A DNA stretch of 64,000 nt from Undaria pinnatifida (Eukaryota; Sar; Phaeophyceae; Laminariales; Alariaceae): the NCBI GenBank assembly GCA_012845835.1, contig JABAKD010000020.1, positions 17,522,944 to 17,586,943 of the forward strand, read 5' to 3'. The notes under the pieces are model-generated. The model was not told where the DNA came from. It searched no databases and saw only the letters and a program-made list of their open reading frames with translations. The translations under genes were made by a program, and so were the position numbers. Below, piece after piece: positions 42,001 to 52,562 of the stretch (position 1 is its first letter; the number at the start of each line of letters is the position of its first letter).

Positions 42001-44292
42001 AACCTTGAGCAGGTTCGTTCTTGGTCCGATCGTGTTCCAATGATTTACACAGGACAGGTGTAGGCGAAAGTGGTGTTAGGCCTAGTCTGTTAGGAATTGT
42101 TCGATCGGCCAATAGCGGATCGAGTTGTCTAACCGATCAAGCTGAAGGCACGGAAGATGGACGAACCTGCCCAATTACCGTTCAGACTGCTGTCAATATG
42201 CAAGAATTGAGATCGATGTTTTACACGGAAACTCAACGCTGATGTTTGCTCGCTAGGGCGGTTGCCTTCCTTTCAATTGCGTCAGTCGGATACGTTCATG
42301 GGTCAGTCGCGTGTTTCAAGGTCGGCGCCGGTTGCACGGTATTACGGCTTAGGAGCTTGAGCGAATAGTTGAAGTTGATGATGTTACGTTACCTCATCGC
42401 CATGATCTAGTCCGTGGTCACAGAACAGGCTCCAGTAACGTCTGGAATCAAACAATATCTCGAAGGAAAAATGAGGTAAACACCCGTTACGCACTGTTTA
42501 CGAAATTACATGAACACCAGTGGTCTTACACGCCAGCTCTGACCTTGGCTTCCATGGAAACCTTCCCAGGGCGCGGCCTACTACGACAACGCCGCTTTCG
42601 TGTGCGTAGTGTTCGACGTGAGCAACAGGGACTCCTTCGAAAGTTGCGGCCGCTGGATACAGGGGGTGCGAGCAGCGCTACCGGATGCAAATGCGCCCCT
42701 CCCGGGGGTTTTGATCGCGAACAAAGTGGACTTGAGGGAAGGGGGCGTCAATTCTAGGGCCGTTGTGGACGCGCAGGTAAACACACCCAGGATGAGGGAG
42801 ACAAAATTGACAGGCAACGGTCAGAATTCCAGCACAGCAGAATTTGATCCCGCTCGTCCTGATTTGGCCCTGGGCAGTTATTGGATATGGGATTCCTGTC
42901 CCCGTTTGGCCGCTGTTAGCAGCAACCGGCTCTGAGGAAAGTGGAGCGCGATTCACTCCAGCCGCACTGCTGTACGTGGGGTTCAGTGTGCCGTTGGAGG
43001 GGGGTTGATAGCATGTGTCACGCAGACGACGAAAGATCAGAAGCAACAAAAAACGACACAGCCCGTGATTGACCGTTGGACTACTGCCAATAATATCTCC
43101 CATTAATTCTAAGTCGTTTGTTCCCAGAAACTTGGGTGCAGTTTTGAAAGGGTGAATACTGTAGTGCTGAATCACGGGGCAAATACGAGGCGGTCGCAAC
43201 GTAGAGAGGGCCCATGTTTACCCTCCACGGGTTTCTCCAGCAACCCGGCTCTTCGGGATAGCAGGCGCACACATTATACACGGATCAAAGGCATCGACTG
43301 GTTGAGCTTTGTATTTTCGCAGGCGTCGAAGTGCTACACTGCTCAAAGTCTCCAGCGGCCGTCTTTACCTCATGTGCCTCAATTCGCCCCTGCATTGTTT
43401 TGCGTCATATCGTTTCTCTTTCTTGATATATACATATATATATATATATATATATTTCTTGTTTCGCTTAATTTCGTTCGGCCGTGCCGCAGGAAGGATA
43501 TCGCTTCGCACAGCAGAATGGCCTGGACTACTTCGAAACGTCTGCCGCAAGTGCAACAGGAATAGACGCGCCGTTTCACCACATGGCGTCCTCCTTCCGA
43601 CAAACGTAAGTGTCGCCGTGACGAAACATAACATACCCCTACTTTTTTCGAAGTATTCATTTTTTTATTTTTTTTTTCAACGTTTTTGATGTTTTTCATT
43701 TGTATTGACCGTATCCCCGGGCTTTTCACTCTTCTGATGAAAATTTGGTAGCGTTTTCTGTAGGCAGGGGCTAAAAAGGGAAGTTTATACCGCGGTAGCT
43801 TAGCGACGAGGTGAATTTGCGCCGAAAATGGTGCGGGAACCGAGTGATGTTTGTTTGCAGGGTTTGGAGGATGGCTTGCATTATCGCCTGTTCTCCGAAA
43901 CGAATACAGTCTTAGCCAGAGGGGTAGGCTGAGGTTCGAACAATGTGGCGAGCTGTACAGCATTTCATGTTCTACTAGCACACCGGCCGTGATCGGTTAG
44001 GGTATGGATCGATTCTTAGCTTCAAGAACGCGCACGTGTTCTTGTCGACAGTGTATGGGAATCCTCTATGGGACGGTCCGCCGCGCGCTCAAAGACGCCT
44101 TCGATGCTGCCAATCTGCCATTTAGAGGCGCGACACCCACTATTGTTCCCACATTAACTCTCCAGTCATTCTGGAAGTGGAAGAATACGCACCAGGAAAA
44201 AATAGAAAAGGAAACACACCTACAGTGGCACACGTATGTTGGTTATATAAATCTACCCACTGAACCAGGTAGTCACGTGACCAGTTCTATAT
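39004..44292 (+). CDS. IFT27: IFT27/RABL4-like small GTPase
   Basis: IFT27 is a Rab-like GTPase that pairs with IFT25 in the IFT-B complex and works in cilia. Exons: 39004-39207, 41682-41795, 42570-42776, 43493-43605, then an uncertain last exon. Visible motifs in order are the P-loop GDACVGKTA, KSYIM|TIGVDFGVK (switch I), VELFLFDCPGQ (G3, with Gln), FVCVVFDVSNRDSFESC, LIANKVDL (G4) and YFETSA (G5), followed by APFHHMASSFRQT; this order and wording match human and Chlamydomonas IFT27. Exon 4 ends in phase 2 at AC|GTAAGT. The last exon may begin at 44027 (giving VRRALKDAFDAANLPF and ending in a SINE) or at 43861 after a better acceptor, giving a short tail; this end is unsure. The N-terminus has about 35 extra Ser/Arg-rich residues before the G domain unless a downstream ATG is used. 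Confidence 0.88.
39685..40660 (-). other. Minus-strand coding-like fragments inside IFT27 intron 1
   Basis: On the strand opposite IFT27, several adjacent stretches in different frames read like real protein rather than random sequence, for example FQVFVRSDAFWGEL (about 39,700-39,930) and RLLLTQDNNFTRKIYRKASL (about 40,300-40,450). The family is not recognised. It may be a small nested gene with unseen introns, or a decayed copy of a gene or mobile element. I do not assign a function. Confidence 0.35.
41769..42058 (+). repeat. Tandem duplication of IFT27 exon 2 end plus splice donor (2.7 copies)
   Basis: CAAGGAGTCTTCAACAAGCT at 41769 (exon 2) recurs as CAAGGAGTCTTCATTAAGCT at 41878 and CAAGGAGTCGCCAATAACCT at 41986, a period of 108-109 bp. 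Each is followed by a related intron start. Only the first copy is in frame with exon 2. Confidence 0.85.
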
Positions 44293-44610
44293 AACCAACA
44301 AAAGATATGTCGTGGGTTCGAATCCCACCGACTTCATATTCCCGCTTTTTTCCGGGAAAAGCAAAATAAGGAAATAACGTATTTGCGAGCGTGCGCGTCG
44401 GAGACGTGAATGGTTATGATAGTTTGCTCCTGAGTACTACGGTAGTGCGTGTCGAAGGGAGAGAGCCCCGGAAATCCCTGTTACGAAGTCGGCGAGAGTC
44501 AATTAGTGGCGGACTCGCACACATATCTTTTGTTGGTTGAATAAAACTACCCACTGAACCACGAAGTCACGTGACCACGTGGGTCAGGGGGTAGTTCTAT
44601 ATACCCAACA
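44228..44610. repeat. Inverted pair of tRNA-like SINEs (family C)
   Basis: The plus copy (44228-44350) contains AACCAACAAAAGATATGT then GTGGGTTCGAATCCCAC, a perfect T-arm. The minus copy (44610 to about 44470) reads GTGGTTCAGTGGGTAGTTTT (box A) then AACCAACAAAAGATATGTGT. The plus copy is also bounded by GTTGGTTATAT and ATATAACCAAC. It overlaps or adjoins the putative last exon of IFT27. Confidence 0.55.
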
Positions 44611-44939
44611 ACGTATCCCTGGTACATGTCAAAGGTGACGCGAGTCGTACGCCAAGCATGCAATATGTCCGCTGGTAGTATGGAGCAAACCAGCGCACAA
44701 TATTCTGCCGTTCCCCCTGCGTTTTCGCGTTCGTCATTTTGTCTCCGCCGACGTGGTGTTTCACCGCTGTTCTTGACCGCCAACGCGTTGCTTTACCGCT
44801 TTTGTTGCTGATACTATTGCGTCGTCGCGTGCATGTGAACCGTGCAGCTACGAGAATACCATCGAACGGGCCGAAGGCGACGGTCATCGTTCGTTGAAGT
44901 AACCGGACGCATCAACTTTTAGGCGATCGTGCGTTTATT

Positions 44940-45830
44940 GCTAATGTATCGATGGCGGGGCGGACGTCACTCGCGGCCCCCGCGGAGGTCGGATAAAATT
45001 GTCAGCGCTATGTGGACGTGCTCAGTAAGCGCGGCACGTCGACACCACGAGCCGTGCGCAAGAAACAAGTTGAAGATACTGCGGGGCAAAATATCCGGTT
45101 CAACAAGAGGCGTTCACATGAATTAGTCTCCATCCCTTGCATATGGCTCGAAGTCTCACATGCCGAGAACCGCTACGATGAAACAAAGCAGTAACACCCG
45201 GTGCTTGCAGACGGTGCCACTCGCGTTGATCAAGCTCGGCCAAGCAACGGAGCAAGTTGAACGTTGATGTCCTACGTTTACCTTTCCGGGACCCGCGTAA
45301 AGCGACCAAAAACACTATGAGTGCGAGAATCACACGCGGTTTAGGATAGCGTGCACCAGTACGAATATCACCAGGACTTCCCGGGCGGCTACAGATGGTC
45401 AATTTTCGATTCAGGCACATCCCCTATCTCAGCAGCCGGGGATATTTCGTGTGGTCAACGCGGTAGTCATGCTTACGTTCCGACATTTTCTCCTTCTGAG
45501 CCCCAAAAGGATCCTGCACGAGCAACAGAGCTTGCGCGGTTATTCCAAGCACAACGCGAAGTCCCGCGTCGTGTGCTTTCTTCTACACTCGTTAGTATAG
45601 AAAGATGTTCGGAGATCCTCGGCGATCGCAGGCAACGTCTGCGTTCGCGGTAGGCGCATTATGTCTTGAGGGTCAACTAATACAACAGTACGAAGCCACT
45701 CGTGCTCCTCCTAGGCTCCAAAGCCAACCTAGAATTCCCACGTCGAATTTTGGGTTTCGTAGCTTGGGCTGTTTGGCAAGTTTGTGTTGGCCTTGGCGAA
45801 CCGCTTCATAAAACGAATATTATTGTTAAG
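44940..45830 (+). other. Coding-like region of unknown identity between IFT27 and PPR genes
   Basis: Three plus-strand stretches have protein-like composition: one starting RYVDVLSKRGTSTPRAVRKK after a TCAG acceptor-like site near 45,008; one at about 45351-45653 containing HQDFPGGYRWSIFDSG; and one after it. They lie in different frames with no clear splice sites joining them. I cannot tell an unrecognised gene from a degraded transposon-borne gene, and I see no other feature in this interval. Confidence 0.3.
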
Positions 45831-45876
45831 ACTGTGTGACAGCACGGACGGTACCCCCGTAGAACGCTTTGCAATG

Positions 45877-47040
45877 CTATCGATGCATTTCGCTGTACTC
45901 AGGAAAACGCCTTCCTCCTCTTAAGGCATTGCCCAGTCCAGCCTGATAGCAAAACCGCGTCGGAATCCCGGCCTCCTTTAGCGTTGCGTACACGCTCGCC
46001 GGGGTAGACCCCCTTTCCCCTTCCTTTCCGACGCCGGTTTCACAGGAAGCCGCTGTCCCCGCATAACGGCAACACTCAACCATCCCTTCATACGTACCCT
46101 TAGTGGGCGCAACTCCTCTTCCACGCATGTCTGCGACGATTTTTAAGGCGAACCGCCACGCCCCCTCGGCAGTTTCAGGGTCCCGGCACGCCAACATCGG
46201 GCCAGAATTGGAAAACAGAGATTGGCCGTTAATAGTTGAGTTACCAGCGCATGCGCTGGCAGGGGTCCATCCCAATGAGGCCGTGTCTGCCCCTCTTTTG
46301 TTGTCGTTGATTGAGGCTGAGACTTGCTCTACGCTTTTTTTGGCGTGAGGTAGGCCGCCCTGCTCACTCTGCCCCTTCTCGTTCCACTTCTCTATCCCGC
46401 CTCCGTCGCGGGTGAGGTCGTTGGTCGATGCTGACAATAAAGGCATGACCTTGCCCACGCTTTTTTTGTCGTGGCCTAGAGCGCCCTGCTCACACTGTCC
46501 CGCCTCGTACTCGTTCTCTACCCCATCTCTCTCCCGGGACAACTTTTCGTCCACGTTTTCGGATAGCCGGGGCAAGCGCTGCTGACCGCCAGCATCGCCT
46601 GGCTCCGTATTCTCCACAACAGGTAAAACTGAGGCGCTTTCCAAGGGGAGTAACACCGAGGTAGATGCAGCGTCGATCGCGGCGGCACGAGCGCACGCGC
46701 TGATGACAATGTTGTAGTGGATAGCAGAAGGTTCCTCTCCTACAGATCTCATTTCTTGAAGCACGAGAAGGGCCAAGTGTGGTCGCGGGGGGCATGCGTT
46801 TTTGGCGGCGCGTAGAAGGTGTTGGAACACGCGTTCAAGCGGGAAACGTTCTTGCGAGAAAGGATGGCTGGACTTGCAGACTTGTTTGCAGTCCTTCGTG
46901 ATGAAACCTCGGGAAATCATGGATCGGTAGGCAGCAACCGCTATCGTCCAGGCCCCGGCTTCTGCACACGCTCCCAGTATGACGTTGTACCTGGTGAGGC
47001 CAAACGTTTTTGGTATTAGCCCGTTGCTAATGGCAAGGCG
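45877..47040 (-). CDS. Pentatricopeptide-repeat (PPR) protein, C-terminal exon
   Basis: PPR proteins bind organellar RNA in mitochondria or plastids through degenerate 35-residue helical repeats. This exon reads open from about 47040 to the stop at 45877-45879. PPR signatures are RYNVILGACAEAGAWTIAVA, then AIHYNIVISACARA, then APTKGTYEGMVECCRYAG near the end. Between the second and third lies about 130 residues of acidic, low-complexity sequence containing a roughly 40-residue tandem duplication (GQCEQGALGHDKKSV and GQSEQGGLPHAKKSV). The acceptor is uncertain: candidates lie at 46990/46991, about 47020 and about 47040. No upstream exons or targeting peptide were found between 47040 and 48500, so the gene may be incomplete, or its 5' part may have introns I could not resolve. 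It converges with IFT27. Confidence 0.7.
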   Translation of the reverse strand, partial: RLAISNGLIPKTFGLTRYNVILGACAEAGAWTIAVAAYRSMISRGFITKDCKQVCKSSHPFSQERFPLERVFQHLLRAAKNACPPRPHLALLVLQEMRSVGEEPSAIHYNIVISACARAAAIDAASTSVLLPLESASVLPVVENTEPGDAGGQQRLPRLSENVDEKLSRERDGVENEYEAGQCEQGALGHDKKSVGKVMPLLSASTNDLTRDGGGIEKWNEKGQSEQGGLPHAKKSVEQVSASINDNKRGADTASLGWTPASACAGNSTINGQSLFSNSGPMLACRDPETAEGAWRFALKIVADMRGRGVAPTKGTYEGMVECCRYAGTAASCETGVGKEGERGSTPASVYATLKEAGIPTRFCYQAGLGNALRGGRRFPEYSEMHR

Positions 47041-47904
47041 ATAAACTTTTTATCGAGTATTATTTTGAAGAGAATACTGTATCGTCTTTGTGGGGAACAA
47101 CATAAAAAAAAGTGCTTTTTGTTTTTGTCAAGCAGCCCATTTCGTCCACTTGTATTTAGCCTCGGTCAACGTTGTCCAACAACCACGATTGACCTTCGAT
47201 TTCGCGACAGAGACAAGCCACTACCAGCCCTTTTCGTTCCGGACAAGGTCACATGAGTATAGGTGAAAGCGCCGAAGAGTTCATGTTGATCCATGTTCTA
47301 GGACGCGAGACATTGCCTCGTTGTCCTGTGGTCTTCCCTCAAATACTCTCAAAATCCTATGTTTTGCCTGTTTTCCACACACCAGCCGGCAAAGTATGTT
47401 CAACACTAGTTTGGCCGGCGCCCGACACACATCACCGGCGGCAGGTGAGCACTGTACACCAAGGGTGAGTCGGAGCCCCTAACGAGCTCACTACGTTCAG
47501 ATTTCACGAAGCTGTGGTTGATTTCGTCGAACGAAGTTTGTGGGTGACACGGAATCTCGCCACGTCTAATTCAAGACTTTCTTGAGAATTTCTCAAGCAG
47601 ATGATGCCCAAGATCGCCTCCAGAGATCCATTTTTTCCGGAAAATTGCAACGTTCCAATTACTAATCTAAACAAGCGGGCCCATAGACAACCGTCCGGGC
47701 AAAGTTTGGCTGGTGTCTTCAGAAACTAAACTGTGTTTACTAAACGTCGGCTTTCCACTAGCAACGCGATTACATGTGTTTTGCATTGGAAGTATGACTG
47801 CAGTAACGCTTTCGTCAGTAATAACCTCCAGCCAGCGACTATTGAGCAAACTTTTAAAGGGGTTGGCGGCCAAATTCATGGTGGCTCGGATTGACGAGAA
47901 CCAA

Positions 47905-47990
47905 GGGGAGGGGGGGGGGGGCGTAATCGTTTGTTGCTTGCCTTGATACTTTGACCATTGACCACGCATCCCTTGCGAGGCGAGGACAAC
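47905..47990 (+). repeat. Family R1 dispersed repeat, short copy
   Basis: A tract of about ten G joins CGTAATCGTTTGTTGCTTGC, then TTTGACCATTGACCACGCAT and CCCTTGCGAGGCGAGG. This is the 5' part of the family only. Confidence 0.55.
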
Positions 47991-48519
47991 AGCGGGGATG
48001 TGGCAATTCATGGGGCAGTTGTGTCGCGTTCGAAAAATGAGAAACAGCCAGATTTTAAGAAGTTAGAAACAACATATTTGGTATAGGGACATAAAGGATT
48101 GCGAGGGGTTGCGGATGTTTGGCTTCAGGCCTTGCAACATGTAAATTTGGGGATAGATTGAATTCGAAGTCAAACATCAGAAAAACAGGCGTTGTGTCGA
48201 AGAGGCGAGCTCTATTATTAAATGTGGCCAACGAGCGCGCTTGCAATCCCGATTACCAGCTGTTTTCATAAGCTATTTTTGCATGCGCTTGAAACGTCAC
48301 GCTCTTTTCGATATCGAAAAAAATGTACAAGGAGGCATTTTCCCGGTGATGCCATTTCAACAACTTTTCGTCCGCTCGTCAGAGCTTGCGATAGATGTCT
48401 CACCTTTTTTTTCGGTGGTGGCGCATGCTTTACTTGTTTTTTCTAGAGTTTACTGTAGGGTTTCTGCTGCCAAAACCCCAAAACCGTTATTCTTACTTCA
48501 TATATCAAGCGTCTCGAAG

Positions 48520-51500
48520 TTATTTACGAACCGACCTAGCTTTCAGATGAGATGGGCTCGTCATCGGAGCCAGTTTACGCTCTATATGCCTCAGCTCTTC
48601 GCACAATTGTTTTTCATCCAATCGCTTCCGCCAGTCCGCCTTTTTAGCCTTCGGTCCAACACCCGCTCGAAGCTGACAATCTCGTATCTTCGCCGCCACG
48701 GTTTGGTGCTCCGCTTCTTCGACAAACGCCGCGTCACCAACAGCCTCGGCACACGATTCGACAGCTTCACGCGACTCCCGCCACCTCTCCACAGCAACCT
48801 GCAACTTGTTGTCGTCTATGGCCACGGCGAGCACGGCTTGAAGCCACACGCGTTCGAGTTCGAGCGCGAGTTGGAGGGTGCTCCAGGCGTTCACGTGGGT
48901 TGAAAGTCGACGACAAGAAGCGGCAGTCAGGGCGAGCTCGCTTTCGACTTTCTTGCTGGTTTGACCATCATGGCCGGTGAGCTGCTTGTGGCGGTCAATG
49001 CCGTCATCGGCATCCTTCATAAGCCGTTTCAGCAAACTCCTCCATCTGCGGCGGCAGGAAAATCGATCGCAGGATACTTTGTTTGTGAGTAACTATAGAA
49101 TAAATACGTTGTCTCTGTTTTCATGCTTGAGGATGTGCGCCTTGCGTCATCACCGATGGGTTTATGGCGCGTGCTACTCATGCCGCGCATGTTAATTCGA
49201 CAACCGCGAAAACGGCATCCGTGATTTATACCAGGTATTGGGTTGCAAGTCTTTCGGAACTCCTATCCGATTAATGTCGCTGCTTAAAGTCCAACTACAG
49301 CGTGGCCATCTTGAGGACCGTAAAGTCCACATGATACGCCATGCGCCGGTACGTACATAAGCTGGGGCGTTCAAAGAACCAACCCGTTTGGCTTCCTTTG
49401 TGTCATCATTTTAGCAACTACTGGACGACTCTGAGCGACGAGCCTATCTTGCTGCTGAGGTAAAAATGACACGCTCGTCCATGATAAGTATATAGCCCTC
49501 AGTGCACTCGCATGCCTTCAAAGACATTTGAAACCCCTTGATATTACGCCTTGTTAGGCTCCCAGGGCAACACCATAACATTAGCCCACCCTGATGAGCC
49601 GTATATTTTGCAGAAACATAGAAGATTTGGGGAAGCACGGGTTCCACGGTCTGGAACATGACTCGAAGATTCGGGTCTTTAAAACCTGCTCCCACACCTC
49701 TACCCTGCGAGGCTACGAAGCCTCAGGGAAATGCTAAAGCAGAAAGCCACAAACGAATAACGGAAGACGGGAAACAAGCTACGGAACGACCCGTCGAATG
49801 GCGGGATCGACAGGCGCGAGAGCTAGCACTTTCCGCAGATTAGCGGGCGATACCATAACACTAACCTTGTATGTGCGCCGGGCGACACCGGAGCAGCATT
49901 ACGATGCACAGTTGCAACGGTAGCCAAAGCCTGCTCCAGCTTAACGATGAAGGGTGGGCTAGCAGCAAGCAGGTCCATCCGTCTTGCATTGCTTGCCTGC
50001 TCTAGCAGAGGGCTAGCCTTCGACAAACTCTCTGCAGCTGCCGAGCTCCGGTCCTTGAGGACCTGCTACGACCACAAAAACGTGTGTGAATATGTGTAAG
50101 GCCCGATAAGCGCTAATACAAATAGTATTATATCAAGGCTGGGGGAGTTGGTACCAGCCTCCAGTTTCAAGAATTAATGAGTGTTGTACAATGTTACGTA
50201 TATAGCACTATCCACTAGACCACTCAGTCACAGTGAGTAAGTGGCCTCTAGTGAAGTGGTTGAGTGTGGATAGTACTGCATACCCAAAAAATGTACCCTT
50301 TGGAGCTGGTAGCATCAATCTCGCCATCATTGACCTCCTGGGCACACCCCTTGCCCCCGGACAATTGTCTAGGAATACGTTGTCATAGCTGTTCATAATA
50401 TTCCCAAGCGCGCACGCTTTGAAAATGATAAATTGAAGCTGCGAATATATTGATTAGTTGTTATGGTGTATACACTTGTCCAGTAGCGAAGGGTGCGCGC
50501 CAGAGATAAATGCTGGCGGGATTGGTGCTACGAGCTCCAAAGTATATGTTTTGTTGGGCAAACAAGTATACTGCAGCACTATCCACTAGACCATCCAGTC
50601 ACTGAGACTAGACCATCCAGTCACTGAGACTAGGTGGTCTAGTCTACCTGGTAGTGGATAGTGCTTCATACCAGGTACCAGGTATCTAACATGAAACATT
50701 TACGTGGACCCTACCATGGCATGACAACAAGCCATTGACAGCACGCAGCCAAACCCAGGATTCACCATACAGCACAGACCCTTCTACTGAGGGCATTGAC
50801 CTTGTAGAACTTGCAGAATGCCCTCGAAGACGCTGTGTGGCAATCTTGTTTCGCGCTGGAGAAGCCGTATGTCACCTACAACAAAACTCGCATTATTGCA
50901 CATCACTGCTGCGGTACTAGACTACAGCTGTGTTGTATCTTTGCTTATGCAGTGTTTATACGAAGTATTCGGCATTCGTAACATGCAAACATGGTAGAAT
51001 TGCGGATGCCTACGTACGAGACATTACGTTCGAGGGCACAGCACAACTGCAGAAAAAATGCAATTGGTTTGAGCTTGCACACATGACGAACGAAGTTGTC
51101 CATCACTCACCGTTCGCTCGAGCAGGGCTTGCTCGAGCTCGTTCTCCGCGTCGAGTTTGCCCCCCGTGACTAACAGCCGGCGGCCGCTATTTCTCCGTGC
51201 TTGATCTACAACCTTGGCGACTTCCGCCTCCTTGCGGGCTATCTGCCCGCGTATCAACAGGGAGATAAGCTTAGTCGTGATCGTTAGGAGCTTGATTTGG
51301 TTGCCATATTGTCATCGGAAATGCGGACGTACACTGCCCGTACAGTCCGTACAACGTTGACACGAGAACGATCGTTTGGGGCTGAGTTTTGATTGTCGTG
51401 TTCATGACGCGACGTCCAGTAGCAGTGCTGCCCGTAAGATACATCGTTCCTTCACATGCCACGAGGTTGATCGTTCGGAGCTAAGCTGGCAGTAGATTGT

Positions 51501-52294
51501 CATACGATGCAGTACGTACTGCCTGTAAAATACAAGTAGTAGATCGTTTAATCACAGACAGACACGACAGCGGAATGGGGTCAACTTTTGAATTTCCCCC
51601 CCAGGTTATTACTCGTAGGAGGCCTGTCTCCCCGGTTATCTATTCGAGTCGTCTTGACGGCACGCAAACAGTCATGCAGCAGCCAGCCCCATCGCGTCGT
51701 CCGCTGTCTCGGGACGGCGGACGAAACGTGACAAGCTTTCAACTCAAGACAACATAATACGTACGTAAGAGTTGCGCTACTGCGGGCTTGGGGCCTGCTC
51801 ACAATACTTGTACACGGGGAGAGAACATCCGACAAGCCAGGGTTTATTGCCTCTCAATGCAACCATAACACAGTAGACTATATAGGCATATCGCGACAGG
51901 GGCGAACTCGTGGTTGAAGAGTAGCCGGTACTGCCTCAAGCGAGCCACGACTATGTACGGGCCACCCGTGGCTACGTGATGATACGAGTACGTGCGCAAC
52001 TGCCTCAAGCGAGCCACGACTATGTACGGGCCACCCGTGGCTACGTGATGATACGAGTACGTGCGCAACAGCCTACTAATAATACATACAGTACGAGCAG
52101 TACCAGGAATGATATAATCGGTTTATCGAACGACCACGTGCGCTCAAGGTACGATATGTACGAGAAATACCAAGTACCGATAATTACGAGGACCACCTTA
52201 CCTTCTGGCGAATGCGGCGGAGTCTTGAATACGGCTGCGACATTTGCACCTCATCGATCGCCTTTTTCGCTGCCGCTCCGGTCGTTGTTGTCAT
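48520..52294 (-). CDS. Uncharacterised helical/coiled-coil protein, complete four-exon gene
   Basis: I do not recognise this protein. Exons are 52202-52294, 51111-51242, 49866-50062 and 48520-49045, with donors GTAAGG, GTGAGT and GTTAGT and pyrimidine-rich acceptors; phases are 0, 0 and 2, and the split AG|A codon gives Arg. The product is about 315 residues: it begins MTTTTGAAAKKAIDEVQMSQ, continues with IARKEAEVAKVVDQARRNSG, and ends LRHIERKLAPMTS plus a basic tail. It is rich in Ala, Glu, Lys, Arg and Leu, with long predicted helices, few Gly/Pro, and no signal peptide or membrane span, so it is probably soluble. It is divergent from the PHD-finger gene. Start is the only ATG in exon 1 and sits just after a short upstream region. 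Confidence 0.75.
49570..49860. repeat. Dispersed element R7, diverged copy
   Basis: CATTAGCCCACCCTGATGAG, GCCGTATATTTTGCAGAAAC and GACTCGAAGATTCGGG match 15355-15445 in order; the foldback partner has decayed. It lies in intron 3 of the coiled-coil gene. Confidence 0.5.
50205..50690. repeat. Cluster of SINE family B copies in opposing orientations
   Basis: GCACTATCCACTAGACCACT at 50205 is followed by inverted GTGGCCTCTAGTGAAGTGG and TTTGGAGCTGGTAGCATCAA. A reverse copy spans about 50505-50600 and further heads lie at 50600-50680. The opposing heads form long imperfect palindromes. They sit in intron 2 of the coiled-coil gene. Confidence 0.5.
51932..52069. repeat. 69-bp perfect tandem duplication
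   Basis: Two identical 69-bp units start TGCCTCAAGCGAGCCACGAC at 51932 and 52001. The lack of any difference implies a very recent event. It lies in intron 1 of the coiled-coil gene. Confidence 0.95.
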
Positions 52295-52562
52295 ATTTCG
52301 TCTCCAATTAGCTTACATGAGACAACGGCACGTGGTTTCTGCTGGTATACGAGAGGAATGGCACAGCTCTTGGTATTGCGAATAGTCTACGTACTACAAG
52401 TACGAGCACGAGTTCGAACAGTCTGAAGCAGACCTCAAAGCCAGTGGTAGAGGTAGGTATGTTGCCGGTTGGTCGGTTGTCGGTTGTCGGATGTCGGTTT
52501 TCAAGTTAAATAAAATCAACGCGAGAAATGACGGTTTCATTCTGGGCGCCGAATAGCGAGGT
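52295..52562. promoter_or_regulatory. Compact divergent promoter region between coiled-coil gene and PHD gene
   Basis: Only 268 bp separates the start codon of the minus-strand helical protein from the first in-frame ATG of the PHD gene (466 bp if the PHD gene starts at 52761). The interval contains a short run of GGTTGTCGGTTGTCGGATGT repeats near 52470-52500. Two full promoters must fit here, so shared regulation is plausible but unproven. Confidence 0.5.

Noticed and set aside
44300-44340. tRNA gene suggested by a perfect T-arm
   Set aside because: No matching acceptor stem, D-arm or anticodon arm at the right distance; fits a SINE instead.
48241-48903. 220-residue plus-strand open frame
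   Set aside because: It is the mirror of exon 4 of the minus-strand coiled-coil gene, which has matching splice sites and phases.
49286-49457. Plus-strand mini-exon look-alikes (RGHLEDRKVHMIRHAP and QLLDDSERRAYLAAE)
   Set aside because: Both have AG and GT borders, but lie inside intron 3 of the opposite-strand gene and join to nothing else.
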